From Oscillospiraceae bacterium (lineage in GTDB: Bacteria > Bacillota > Clostridia > Oscillospirales > Oscillospiraceae), in contig SVLZ01000008.1 of NCBI GenBank assembly GCA_015067665.1, forward strand, positions 1 to 52,795: a stretch of 52,795 nt of DNA, in the 5' to 3' direction. Position numbers and translations under genes: made by a program. Positions within the stretch are counted from its first letter, which is position 1, and each line of letters opens with the position of its first letter. Shown piece by piece: positions 1 to 7,404 of this stretch. The notes beneath the pieces were generated by a model. It saw only the letters and a list, made by a program, of their open reading frames with translations. It was not told the origin of the DNA and did no database searches.

Positions 1-1172
1 AGAGTAATGCCACCATCAATGCGGCCATCGAAAGCAGCGTTACCGGCATACGGGTTACGAAAGCGTACACCAATGCCCATAGCGAAATGGAAAAATTCAA
101 GGTAGGCAACGATCAGTTTGTGGAGGCGTCCCGCAGTGCTTATCGCGCTATGGCAAAGTTTCATTCATCGACCATGTTTGTTACGGAAGTGTTCAATGTT
201 GTGATACTCATTGCCGGTGGCCTCTTTATGTATGCCGGTCGTATCAATTTTGCGGACTATTCTACCTTTATCGTGTCTGTGAACCTGTTTATTAAGCCTG
301 TAAATACCCTGATCGGGTTTATGGAGCAGTTCCAGAACGGTGTCAGCGGCTTTAAGCGCTTTTTGGAGATCATGGACGAAGCACCTGAAAGCGAAAATAC
401 CGATGCCCAGGAGCTGACAAATGTGGAGGGAACTATCGAATTTAGAAATGTATCTTACGGATATGATACATCCAAGGAAGTGCTGCGAAATGTCAATCTA
501 AAGCTGGAAAAAGGCTGCAAGCTGGCGCTGGTGGGCCCTTCCGGCGGCGGCAAGACGACCCTCTGCCATCTGCTGCCCAATTTCTATAAGCTGAGCGCGG
601 AGGATGGCGCAATTTTAATCGACGGCAAGGACATTCGGCGTTTGACCCTTGACTCCGTGCGCCGCAATATCGGTATCGTTCAGCAGGATGTATTCCTTTT
701 TGTGGGTACGATTCGGGAAAATATCCTCTACGGCAGACCCGATGCCACGGAGGAAGAGGTTTATGAGGCGGCGAAGCGCGCCAATATTCACGATTATGTG
801 ATGACATTGGAGAAAGGCTACGATACGGAAATCGGTGAGCGGGGCGTGAAGCTTTCCGGTGGACAAAAGCAGCGGCTGTCCATTGCCCGCGTGTTTTTGA
901 AGGACCCCGCGATCCTCATTTTGGACGAGGCAACCAGCGCACTGGACAATACCACCGAGGTGCTGATCCAGCAGGCGTTGGATGAGCTGTGCAAGGGTCG
1001 TACGACGCTGGTGGTAGCACACAGACTTTCCACCATCCGCAATGCGGATGAAATTGCGGTGGTAATGAACGGCGAGATCACCGAAAGAGGTACCCACGAG
1101 GCGCTGATGGCTGCCGGTGGAATGTATAAGGATCTGTATAGCCTGCAATTTCGGGACAATGATTTGGTATAG
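1..1172 (+). CDS. ABC exporter half-transporter, C-terminal part (5' end outside window)
   Basis: This is a fused membrane plus ATPase subunit of an ABC exporter. The frame is open from base 3 with no start codon, so the gene begins upstream; the in-frame ATG at base 87 is internal, because the preceding codons encode the typical exporter sequence GIRVTKAYTNAHSEMEKF. The remaining transmembrane segments lie before about base 330. The ATPase domain follows with Walker A (GPSGGGKTT, near base 535), signature LSGGQKQR (near 855), Walker B ILILDEATSALD (near 915) and the H-loop VAHRLSTI (near 1015). Exporters of this type usually work as hetero- or homodimers, so a partner half-transporter may lie upstream. 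The substrate cannot be read from the sequence. A weak hairpin follows at 1255-1283. Confidence 0.95.
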   Translation, partial: SNATINAAIESSVTGIRVTKAYTNAHSEMEKFKVGNDQFVEASRSAYRAMAKFHSSTMFVTEVFNVVILIAGGLFMYAGRINFADYSTFIVSVNLFIKPVNTLIGFMEQFQNGVSGFKRFLEIMDEAPESENTDAQELTNVEGTIEFRNVSYGYDTSKEVLRNVNLKLEKGCKLALVGPSGGGKTTLCHLLPNFYKLSAEDGAILIDGKDIRRLTLDSVRRNIGIVQQDVFLFVGTIRENILYGRPDATEEEVYEAAKRANIHDYVMTLEKGYDTEIGERGVKLSGGQKQRLSIARVFLKDPAILILDEATSALDNTTEVLIQQALDELCKGRTTLVVAHRLSTIRNADEIAVVMNGEITERGTHEALMAAGGMYKDLYSLQFRDNDLV

Positions 1173-1254
1173 AAGCAATCAGCCTAAGGGTATAGACATC
1201 GGAATGGATCAAGCATGATTCGCGCATAGAACGCGCCGGTGCTATACAATAACC

Positions 1255-1283
1255 GCGTAAAGGAGCGATTCCTTTACGCTTTG
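1255..1283 (+). terminator. Possible weak terminator hairpin after the exporter gene
   Basis: A 10-bp perfect stem (GCGTAAAGGA / TCCTTTACGC, arms 1255-1264 and 1270-1279) with a 5-nt loop is followed by only three T before GGC. It lies between the exporter stop and the next ribosome binding site. The short T tract makes termination uncertain. Confidence 0.45.
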
Positions 1284-1302
1284 GCAAAAAGGAGGGCATC
1301 AA

Positions 1303-1749
1303 ATGAGGCGGACGATCGTATATAAGAAGCAAAGTATAGGAGTCCTAAATGGCATTATGATGGTCGTTGGCCTGGGGATGCTTATCGCGTCCTTCGTATT
1401 GAACGGAGCAGTGCTGGATTTTCTGGATAAAATGCAAATGTTTGGCGCAATTGCGGCAATTGTTGGTTTGGTGGAGACAATACGCTATCTTTTGGTGCCT
1501 GTAAGTATCATCGTGCTTGAGGATAACAATACACTTTGTCTTCCCAAAGGCATCAGGATTCCCCTGACTGATGTTTATGATGTTTCCTACCGCCGCGCCT
1601 CTGCAAGAGGGCTACAATATTATTGGGGTTCGATCACATTATCGACTTCCCAAGGGCGCTACAAGTATGATTTTGTGGAGGATTGCGAGAGTGCTTCAAA
1701 GTATCTGACAAAGCTTGTGTACGATGCGAAGCAAAAGGCGGTGAAGTAG
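1303..1749 (+). CDS. Small membrane protein of unknown function
   Basis: A 148-residue protein I do not recognise. Its start is supported by AAAAGGAGG about 8 bases upstream. Two hydrophobic segments (about residues 14-35 and 45-65) suggest a membrane hairpin. The remaining 80 residues alternate charged and beta-prone stretches (IIVLEDNNTLCLPKG, ITLSTSQGRYKYDFVED), which would fit a small soluble beta domain facing one side of the membrane, possibly PH-like; that is a guess. It abuts the next gene with no gap (TAG followed at once by GTG), so the two are very likely translated together. No function is assigned. Confidence 0.75.
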   Translation: MRRTIVYKKQSIGVLNGIMMVVGLGMLIASFVLNGAVLDFLDKMQMFGAIAAIVGLVETIRYLLVPVSIIVLEDNNTLCLPKGIRIPLTDVYDVSYRRASARGLQYYWGSITLSTSQGRYKYDFVEDCESASKYLTKLVYDAKQKAVK

Positions 1750-2268
1750 GTGAATATCCGCACAATTTTGATAATGGGTATATTTATGTCCTTATCATGG
1801 GCACTGGTCCGGTTTGCGGCACCTTATCAAAAAAATATTGCGCAGAAATATATTGTGCTGCCGAACGCTTTCTTGGCAAGGTGCCTGCTGCCAAAGCAAA
1901 GGGGCTATGTAAAGGTGGCTGACCGACGGAAAATATCGCTGTTTAGCTTGGTTTTCTATGGACTGTTTGCTGTCGTTTCTATCGCACTGGTGCTTTGCTT
2001 TCTGCTGCCGGATGTGCCTTGTGAAACCTTTACGGCTTATTTTGGAAGGAAAAATACCCGTAGCTATGAAATATGCACTTGGAATGAAAAAATGGTTTAT
2101 TTCCTGCCGATGGCATTTATGTTCGTGTGTTCAATGACAGGGCTAAGCTGCGCTATTTGCAGAAAAGCAAAGCAGGAAAAGCTATCTACGAAACGATTGC
2201 TCGGACTTAGTTTCCTGCCGCTGTTTTTCTTTGGTGTGCTTATAGTGCTTGTGATATGGGTGTTTTGA
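1750..2268 (+). CDS. Four-helix membrane protein of unknown function
   Basis: A 172-residue protein starting with GTG directly after the previous stop codon, which suggests translational coupling. Four hydrophobic segments are visible: residues about 4-22, 60-85, 112-133 and 150-171. A Cys-containing stretch (SCAICRKAKQEK) follows the third helix. There is no recognisable family motif. Together with the preceding small membrane protein it forms a two-gene unit next to an ABC exporter. Whether the pair serves that exporter cannot be told. A good terminator follows at 2275-2304. Confidence 0.7.
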   Translation: MNIRTILIMGIFMSLSWALVRFAAPYQKNIAQKYIVLPNAFLARCLLPKQRGYVKVADRRKISLFSLVFYGLFAVVSIALVLCFLLPDVPCETFTAYFGRKNTRSYEICTWNEKMVYFLPMAFMFVCSMTGLSCAICRKAKQEKLSTKRLLGLSFLPLFFFGVLIVLVIWVF

Positions 2269-2274
2269 AAATTG

Positions 2275-2304
2275 GACTGTCTGCGCGTTGCAGGCAGTCT
2301 TTTT
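2275..2304 (+). terminator. Rho-independent terminator
   Basis: Arms GACTGTCTGC (2275-2284) and GCAGGCAGTC (2290-2299) form a 10-bp stem with one G-U pair and a 5-nt loop, followed by TTTTTGCTTT. It ends the two-gene membrane protein unit seven bases after its stop codon. Confidence 0.85.
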
Positions 2305-2353
2305 GCTTTAATCGAAAAATAGTGTTGATTTTGCGCCAAAAATGTATAGAGGA

Positions 2354-2382
2354 TTGACCGGGGATGGGGCATATGCTATCAT
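2354..2382 (+). promoter_or_regulatory. Sigma-A type promoter for the DUF4038/SGNH pair
   Basis: The -35 box TTGACC (2354-2359) and -10 box TATCAT (2377-2382) are separated by exactly 17 bases. Transcription would start near 2389, about 45 bases before the lipoprotein start. It lies just after a terminator, where a promoter is expected. Confidence 0.7.
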
Positions 2383-2433
2383 TAAATTACGGTCTGTTTA
2401 CAAAAAACCCAAAACAGAAAGGTGCGTGCGGAT

Positions 2434-4227
2434 ATGAAAAAGATTCTTGCCTTATTACTCTGCGTAGTGTGTTTCCTTTCGTTGTTTGCTTCCTGTGATA
2501 TGCTTCCACCTGAGACCCCGGAGGCACCTACGGATGCAACGCAGCCGGATGACCAAATTACTGACACCCTTCCCAAAGCGGAAAAGTGGGTGGCTTATGA
2601 GATAAGCTTTGAAAGCGAAGTGATCTATCCGGATCCGGTATATACCTGCGATATGGATGTGGTTTTCACCAACAAAGAGACCGGGACGACCTTTACACAG
2701 CCGGCCTTTTGGTGCGGCGGAACGGCTTGGAAGGTCCGTGTTGCGCTGACGGAGCTGGGCGAATGGTCTTATGAGACCAAGTGTACCGATACCCAAAACG
2801 CAGGTCTCCACGGCCTGACGGGCGGTATTCGCTGCGTGCCTTATAGCGGTGGTCTTGAAATCTACCAAAGAGGCTTCTTAAAGACAGAAAAAGGCACCCG
2901 ATACTTTATGTATGACGACGGCACACCCTTCTTCTATCTGGGCGATACCCATTGGACGCTCCCTGTTGAAGAGATCGACGGTGTTGGCGGCATTTCTGAA
3001 GACCTTGCCAAGGCGTACGGAATCACCTCTCAGTTTAAGTATATTATGGATGTCCGTATGGCGCAGGGCTTTACGGTTATGCAGACGCAGCCTTTGGGCT
3101 GGTATACAGGCGTGTCCGGAAACAGCTGGTTCGGTGATGCAGGCGGTTCGATTTTTGACTATGGTGTTAATGATATGATCGTACAAAAATTCAACCAGTA
3201 TGACCGCTATTTTGCCTACATTGCCCAAAAGGGCTTTGTCAATGCCAATGCCCAGTTCGCCTATCCTGAGGAACTGATCGAAACCTATCTTTCCGGCGGG
3301 ATCAGCGCCCAAAAGCTGGAAAAGCTGTGCCGCTATTGGGTGGCCAGATACAGCGCATACCCGGTTATGTGGACGACGACCCAAGAGGGCGACAACGACT
3401 ATTACGGTCACGTAGGCTGCACACCGGAGAACAATCCCTGGCTTATGGTGATGGAGTATATAGCAAAATACGATGTCTACGACCACCCCAGCACCTGCCA
3501 TCAGGAAAACACCGACAATACCGTCGTAGACAATTCCGTATTTGGCGAGAAAAAAGAGCATACTTGGTATGCCGCGCAGTACCATGTTGCCCTTACAGAT
3601 GGGAAAACACCCAATTTTAATATGCTCAAAGCGTACTATTACGACGAGGCAGGGAAGCCTACCGTAAACTACGAGGGCAGATATGACCATTTTTGGACAG
3701 GCACCTTTGGCGCGCGTGTACAGGGATGGATCGCCTTTCTGAATGGCAATTGTGGCTTTGGATACGGTGTACAGCCTATTTGGAGCATCGTATGGGCGGA
3801 ATATGGCGATAAATCACCCACAAGCGACGAAAAAGAGACCTATCCAAGAGATTATAACTGGGTAGAGGGTCTTTACTCTGAAGCGGGTCAGCAGCTGGTC
3901 TATATGAAGGATTTTCTTTCCAAATATGAATGGCAGGCATTGGAGCCTTGCTTTGACGGAAACGAATATTTTGAGCCGCAAAACGGAAAGAATTACAGCG
4001 CTGCGCATATTGACAGCGACGTGTACATCGCTTACTTTTACGGCACATCCCAAAACGGCCACGGCAGATTTAAGAATATGAAGGACGGCACTTACGAACA
4101 GGTATGGTTTAATTGCCGGACCGGCGCAAGGATCACAGAAGAGATCGCGGTAGAAGATGGGTTTTATTCCATTCCCAATAAGCCCGACAGTAATGACTGG
4201 GCCATCGCACTGACATATATAGGTTAA
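2434..4227 (+). CDS. DUF4038/DUF5060 apiosidase-like glycosidase lipoprotein
   Basis: A lipid-anchored extracellular protein of 597 residues. I chose ATG 2434 (MKKILALLL) over an in-frame GTG at 2422, since AGAAAGG sits at the right distance and the signal peptide then starts cleanly. The signal peptide ends in a lipobox (LFASC). Residues about 45-145 resemble the DUF5060 beta-sandwich (VVFTNKETG, LGEWSYETKCTD). Residues about 150-490 match the DUF4038 TIM-barrel (RGFLKTEKGTRYFMYDDG, FYLGDTHW), the fold of GH140 apiosidase and related pectin or arabinoside enzymes. The last 90 residues look like the C-terminal beta domain usual in this family (HIDSDVYIAYFYG). The exact substrate is not readable. 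It is followed 15 bases later by an SGNH esterase, which suggests joint attack on a decorated plant glycan. Confidence 0.85.
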   Translation: MKKILALLLCVVCFLSLFASCDMLPPETPEAPTDATQPDDQITDTLPKAEKWVAYEISFESEVIYPDPVYTCDMDVVFTNKETGTTFTQPAFWCGGTAWKVRVALTELGEWSYETKCTDTQNAGLHGLTGGIRCVPYSGGLEIYQRGFLKTEKGTRYFMYDDGTPFFYLGDTHWTLPVEEIDGVGGISEDLAKAYGITSQFKYIMDVRMAQGFTVMQTQPLGWYTGVSGNSWFGDAGGSIFDYGVNDMIVQKFNQYDRYFAYIAQKGFVNANAQFAYPEELIETYLSGGISAQKLEKLCRYWVARYSAYPVMWTTTQEGDNDYYGHVGCTPENNPWLMVMEYIAKYDVYDHPSTCHQENTDNTVVDNSVFGEKKEHTWYAAQYHVALTDGKTPNFNMLKAYYYDEAGKPTVNYEGRYDHFWTGTFGARVQGWIAFLNGNCGFGYGVQPIWSIVWAEYGDKSPTSDEKETYPRDYNWVEGLYSEAGQQLVYMKDFLSKYEWQALEPCFDGNEYFEPQNGKNYSAAHIDSDVYIAYFYGTSQNGHGRFKNMKDGTYEQVWFNCRTGARITEEIAVEDGFYSIPNKPDSNDWAIALTYIG

Positions 4228-4242
4228 AAAGGAGAGATATAT

Positions 4243-4890
4243 ATGACAAAGAGAATTTTATTTCAGGGTGACTCCATAACCGATTGGGGTAGAAATCGGG
4301 AGCAATTTTATGACACAGGCAGCGGCTATGCCACCTTGGTACGGGCGGAGATGGGTGCGGATTATCCGGGCGACTATGAATTTGTGAACCGCGGTGTAGG
4401 CGGCGATCGCATTGTTGACCTCTATGCGAGAATTAAGATGGATTTTATTAATCTGAAGCCGGATTATGCCAGCATTTATATCGGTGTCAATGACGTCTGG
4501 CACGAGATCGTTCGGAGCAACGGTGTAGATACAGAAAAATTTGAAAAAATTTACGAGATGCTCATCGATGAGGTAAAGGCGGCTTGCCCAGAAGTCAAGC
4601 TGATGATCATCGCGCCCTTTGTTCTGGAAGGTATTTGTACCTGCAACACAGAGGAAATGCCTGATAGATTGGAGAGATTCCAGGTGGGTGTAGCAGAAAA
4701 GGCGGCGGCTGCCAAGCGGGTCGCTGAAAAATACGGACTGCCGTTTGTTGAATTGCAGCCGGCCTTCGACGAAGCTTGTACAAAAGCGCCGGCAGACCAT
4801 TGGGTACTGGACGGTGTGCATCCTACCCCTTGCGGTCACGAAATCATCAAAAGACTGTGGATGCAGACATTTAGGGAGAATTGCTGCTGA
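4243..4890 (+). CDS. SGNH/GDSL-family hydrolase, probable carbohydrate esterase
   Basis: A cytoplasmic 215-residue protein without signal peptide, preceded by AAAAAGGAGAG. Block I is FQGDSITDWGRN with nucleophile Ser11. Block III is YIGVNDVWHE with Asn83. Block V is DGVHPTPCGH with Asp190 and His193. These are the catalytic and oxyanion residues of SGNH hydrolases, and the form resembles deacetylases acting on sugars or xylan fragments (rhamnogalacturonan acetylesterase-like). It probably removes acetyl groups from oligosaccharides taken up after the upstream lipoprotein has acted outside the cell. The substrate is inferred. A strong terminator follows 9 bases after the stop. Confidence 0.9.
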   Translation: MTKRILFQGDSITDWGRNREQFYDTGSGYATLVRAEMGADYPGDYEFVNRGVGGDRIVDLYARIKMDFINLKPDYASIYIGVNDVWHEIVRSNGVDTEKFEKIYEMLIDEVKAACPEVKLMIIAPFVLEGICTCNTEEMPDRLERFQVGVAEKAAAAKRVAEKYGLPFVELQPAFDEACTKAPADHWVLDGVHPTPCGHEIIKRLWMQTFRENCC

Positions 4891-4898
4891 TCCTATTG

Positions 4899-4932
4899 AA
4901 AGTCCTGAAATCGTAAGATTTCAGGACTTTTT
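4899..4932 (+). terminator. Strong rho-independent terminator
   Basis: A perfect 14-bp stem (AAAGTCCTGAAATC / GATTTCAGGACTTT, arms 4899-4912 and 4917-4930) with a GTAA tetraloop continues into a T run. It terminates the DUF4038/SGNH pair. The symmetric A/T flanks would let it work in both directions. Confidence 0.9.
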
Positions 4933-4940
4933 CTGATTAG

Positions 4941-5187
4941 GGAAACCACCGGCTATGCCGGTTGAGGTACTCCGTAAAAAAGCTTTAGCTTCAAGTATCG
5001 AGCGAAGCGAGCTACTAACAAGCAATTTAGCAAGTTAGCACAAGCTCGGAAAGAAGCATAAGTGCCCGTTTACGGGCGGCGGAGCAGTAGATGCAAAAGA
5101 AAGAATATTCAGTGCATCTTTAGATGCCCGCCGGTAAAAAGCCCTTATAGGGCTTAATCAAGCCTCCGGCTTAGCCGGAGGTCATGA
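4941..5187. mobile_element. Palindrome-rich remnant, IS200/IS605-like ends without transposase
   Basis: About 245 bases made almost entirely of small hairpins: ACCGGC-TAT-GCCGGT (4948-4962), GCCCGT-TT-ACGGGC (5064-5077), GCATCT-TT-AGATGC (5114-5127), AAGCCC-TTATA-GGGCTT (5139-5155) and CCTCCGGC-TTA-GCCGGAGG (5163-5181), then GTCATGAC. Hairpins with short loops near both ends and no terminal inverted repeats are the hallmark of IS200/IS605-type single-strand transposons and their non-autonomous derivatives. No ORF for a transposase is present. The right end abuts the broken isomerase gene. Exact boundaries are approximate, and the assignment rests on architecture, not on a database match. Confidence 0.55.
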
Positions 5188-5579
5188 CTTTGGTCGGCCA
5201 CGATGGTCCCCACCATATTGCGATCGCAGATGGCAAACCCATTTTGCGCAGCCTCACCAAATTCCACGGCAAGCCCGGCAGCGGCGCTTCCGTTGAGTTC
5301 AAGATCAAAGAAGGCCCGATCACGATGCTGGGCATTACCCAAAATGCAGAAGGTGGCTTTAAGTTTGTAATTGGCGAAGGCTACTCCAAGAAAGGACCCA
5401 TTCCGCCTACCGGAAATACCAATACCAGAGGCTTCTTTGCGCCCAACACCCGGGATTTCATCAAAAAATGGGTTATGGAAGGCCCTACCCACCATTATGC
5501 TTTGGGTATTGGCCACCACGCAGATACCATTGCCAAGATCGCTAAGGTCCTTGGCATCCAGTATGTGGTTGTAAAATAA
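5184..5579 (+). pseudogene. 5'-truncated sugar isomerase (L-fucose/L-arabinose isomerase superfamily)
   Basis: The reading frame encodes only the last 130 or so residues of a sugar isomerase of the COG2407 type, which is normally about 450-500 residues. Recognisable pieces are GHDGPHHIAIADGKP, a Lys/Gly segment HGKPGSGASVEFKIKEGP, IPPTGNTNTRG and the C-terminal GPTHHYALGIGHHADTIAKI, where His residues lie in the active-site region of this superfamily. The first codons coincide with the end of the palindromic element at about 5181-5187, so the N-terminal two thirds have been lost by insertion or deletion. GGAGG from the hairpin lies only 2 bases before ATG 5184, so any translation would give a non-functional fragment. 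Confidence 0.7.
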
Positions 5580-5684
5580 GCGGTATTTTTAGATGAATAA
5601 CCCCCTCTCGGGCAGACAAAATGGGTGTTTTGGTTTGAGGCGCATTGCGCAGCGCCTTTGCCAACATCGGTCTTCAGGGCGTGA

Positions 5685-5913
5685 TAGGTGGAATGGAGAC
5701 CTGAGGCTATCACGGAAGGAGACTGACGAGGAAGCCTTCTTTAAGCGCCACGAAGCCTGCGCAGAGGCAATTCTTGAAATCCCATTCTGTCAGGGTTGTT
5801 GTTATACGCAGTTAACGGATATTATGCAGGAGATCAATGGCTTGCTGACACCGGACCGCAAGCCGAAAATGGATGCGGAAAGAGTTCGTGAGATCAGAAA
5901 AAGCCCGTTTTGA
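5685..5913 (+). pseudogene. Decayed C-terminus of a GH2 glycosidase (beta-galactosidase/glucuronidase-like)
   Basis: From about base 5716 the frame ending at 5913 encodes a typical GH2 C-terminal segment: an acidic EETDEEAFF-like stretch, ILEIPFCQGCCYTQLTDIMQ, EINGLLTPDRKPKMDAERV. The CYTQLTDxxQExNGLxTxDRKPK signature is characteristic of GH2 enzymes. Just upstream, in a different frame, 5688-5714 reads GGME-T-stop-GYHG, which looks like the usual GG...WGYG region with Trp TGG changed to TGA and a frameshift before ETDEE. The rest of the roughly 600-1000 residue enzyme is absent. This is a remnant, not a gene, and lies next to another truncated gene and a mobile-element scar. Confidence 0.6.
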
Positions 5914-6011
5914 GCGGATAAAACAGGAAAAACGGTTGAAAAGCTCGGAAAATAGAGCGGTACATTTATATTTTCCCGGTGAGAAGAAACGGTAATAGAA
6001 ACAAATATTAC

Positions 6012-6041
6012 TTGCATTTTGTGCCCAAGAGGATGTACAAT
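6012..6041 (+). promoter_or_regulatory. Candidate sigma-A promoter for the isomerase/epimerase gene
   Basis: TTGCAT (6012-6017) and TACAAT (6036-6041) are spaced by 18 bases. The start codon at 6184 would leave a leader of about 135 bases. The rest of the 270-base gap from 5914 shows nothing else I can support. Confidence 0.5.
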
Positions 6042-6183
6042 GGTTTCTGTCAAAACGGAAAAACCTGTTCCTAAGGATAGAATACTTTTTGTTATGACGC
6101 AAATTCACGCAACTACCGTAGAGGCACCTGAATCATTGCCACTAAGGAAATACTATAAAGGATAAAATGGGGGACAATGCTTT

Positions 6184-7047
6184 ATGAAAACCTCGACAGA
6201 AATTGACTCGATCGCCAAAATCGTCGGCATGGAAAAGGCAGTAGAGCTTTGCGCCAAAGCAGGTTTTGACGCATGGGATTTTTCTCTGTTTGATATGTGC
6301 CTGATCGATTGGGGTACAAGATTGCCTTTGCCTATCAAAAACGAACTGAATGGCCCGCACTATCTTAAATTCGCAAGAGAGCTCAAAAAGATCGGACTGG
6401 ATAACGGAATCGTCTGTAATCAGTCCCATGCACCGTTCCCGGTAGATGCACCTGCTGTTCACTCCTTTTTGAAGCGCGCGATTGAATGCACTGCAGAGGC
6501 GGGCGGTGAGATCTGTGTGATCCATCCCGATAACAACAAAACCGCCGAAGAAAATGCGGAGATGTATTTGGAGCTTCTTCCCTTTGCGAAAAGCTGTGGC
6601 GTGAAGATCGCAACGGAAAATATGTGGAACTGGGATGGAGAAAAGGATGAGTCCACCTTTGCCGCCTGTGCGACGGCGGAGGATTTCAAAAGGCATCTGG
6701 AAGTGATAAATGATGAATTCTTTGTTGCTTGCCTTGACTTGGGCCATGCGGAAATGCGTGGCTCCGGAAACGGCGCGGTGCATATGATCAAAACCTTGGG
6801 CCATCATCTCCAGGCGTTGCACATCCATGATAATGACCGCCGGCATGATAATCACCAAATTCCGTTCTCTATGGATATGGACTTTAATGCCATTGTAAAA
6901 GCCCTTAAAGAAATCGGCTATAAAGGTTACTTTACCTTAGAAGCATGTCATTTCCTGGATGGATATACCGAGGAGAATATTTTCGAAGGCGTGGTAAAGC
7001 TCAGAGAAAGCGCAACAAAGCTTGCGGATATGTTTGAAAATCAATAA
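6184..7047 (+). CDS. Sugar phosphate isomerase/epimerase family TIM barrel
   Basis: A cytoplasmic 287-residue protein of the xylose isomerase-like TIM-barrel superfamily. GGGGG at 6169-6173 lies 10 bases before the start. Metal-ligand positions of the superfamily can be placed: Glu145 in ATENMWNWDG, Asp185 and His188 in DLGHAEM, His215 in HIHDNDRRHDNH and Glu253 in FTLEA. Members isomerise or epimerise free or phosphorylated sugars, or act on inositols; the substrate here cannot be told. The start of the barrel (SIAKIVGMEKAVELCAKAGFDAWD) and the full length agree with an intact enzyme. It has its own promoter and terminator and follows the decayed isomerase and GH2 remnants, so it may be the survivor of an older sugar locus. 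Confidence 0.85.
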   Translation: MKTSTEIDSIAKIVGMEKAVELCAKAGFDAWDFSLFDMCLIDWGTRLPLPIKNELNGPHYLKFARELKKIGLDNGIVCNQSHAPFPVDAPAVHSFLKRAIECTAEAGGEICVIHPDNNKTAEENAEMYLELLPFAKSCGVKIATENMWNWDGEKDESTFAACATAEDFKRHLEVINDEFFVACLDLGHAEMRGSGNGAVHMIKTLGHHLQALHIHDNDRRHDNHQIPFSMDMDFNAIVKALKEIGYKGYFTLEACHFLDGYTEENIFEGVVKLRESATKLADMFENQ

Positions 7048-7048
7048 G

Positions 7049-7082
7049 AAATGGGAAGCAGTTTTTTGCTGCTTCCCATTTT
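7049..7082 (+). terminator. Rho-independent terminator
   Basis: Arms AATGGGAAGCAG (7050-7061) and CTGCTTCCCATT (7069-7080) form a 12-bp perfect stem with a 7-nt loop, flanked by A and T runs. It ends the isomerase/epimerase transcript two bases after the stop codon. Confidence 0.9.
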
Positions 7083-7335
7083 AACTTAAAAAGCCAGGTC
7101 GGCAGAAATAAAGGAAACTGTATATGATCGCAACCGGTCGGTATGCACAGAAAAACCCAATATAAGCTGCCGAAAAAGTGCAGATTTGTGGCAAAATTCG
7201 CCCTACAGAAAAGAAAAGACGGAAAAACGGGAAAGACAGGGTCTGCGGGCAAAACTTCCGCCTGTATCAGTTTTGATTCTTTGACAATGGTCTCGTCAAT
7301 CTTTTTGCATAAAGGATCTTCTTTGTATGGTTGTA
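7083..7335. other. Intergenic stretch without a supported gene
   Basis: The 357-base gap 7048-7404 holds a terminator at its left end and a promoter at its right end. In between I see only a purine-rich run (about 7200-7250). The open frame 7143-7370 has no ribosome binding site, runs through the promoter and has no recognisable content. Confidence 0.6.
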
Positions 7336-7364
7336 TTGACATATTTGGGCCGGTTTATTATGAT
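7336..7364 (+). promoter_or_regulatory. Strong sigma-A promoter for the glycerol-1-phosphate dehydrogenase gene
   Basis: Consensus TTGACA (7336-7341), a 17-base spacer, then TATGAT (7359-7364). Transcription would start near 7371, giving a short leader before GGAGG (7394-7398) and ATG 7405. Confidence 0.85.
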
Positions 7365-7404
7365 AAATAGGAATAAATAGCACTGCGCGTATTGGAGGTT
7401 ATCT

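Noticed and set aside
5593..5913. Intact 106-residue gene
   Set aside because: Only the last 66 or so residues resemble a known protein (GH2 C-terminus); the first part is unlike it and there is no ribosome binding site.
7143..7370. Open frame between the isomerase/epimerase and dehydrogenase genes
   Set aside because: It lacks a ribosome binding site and runs through a consensus promoter.
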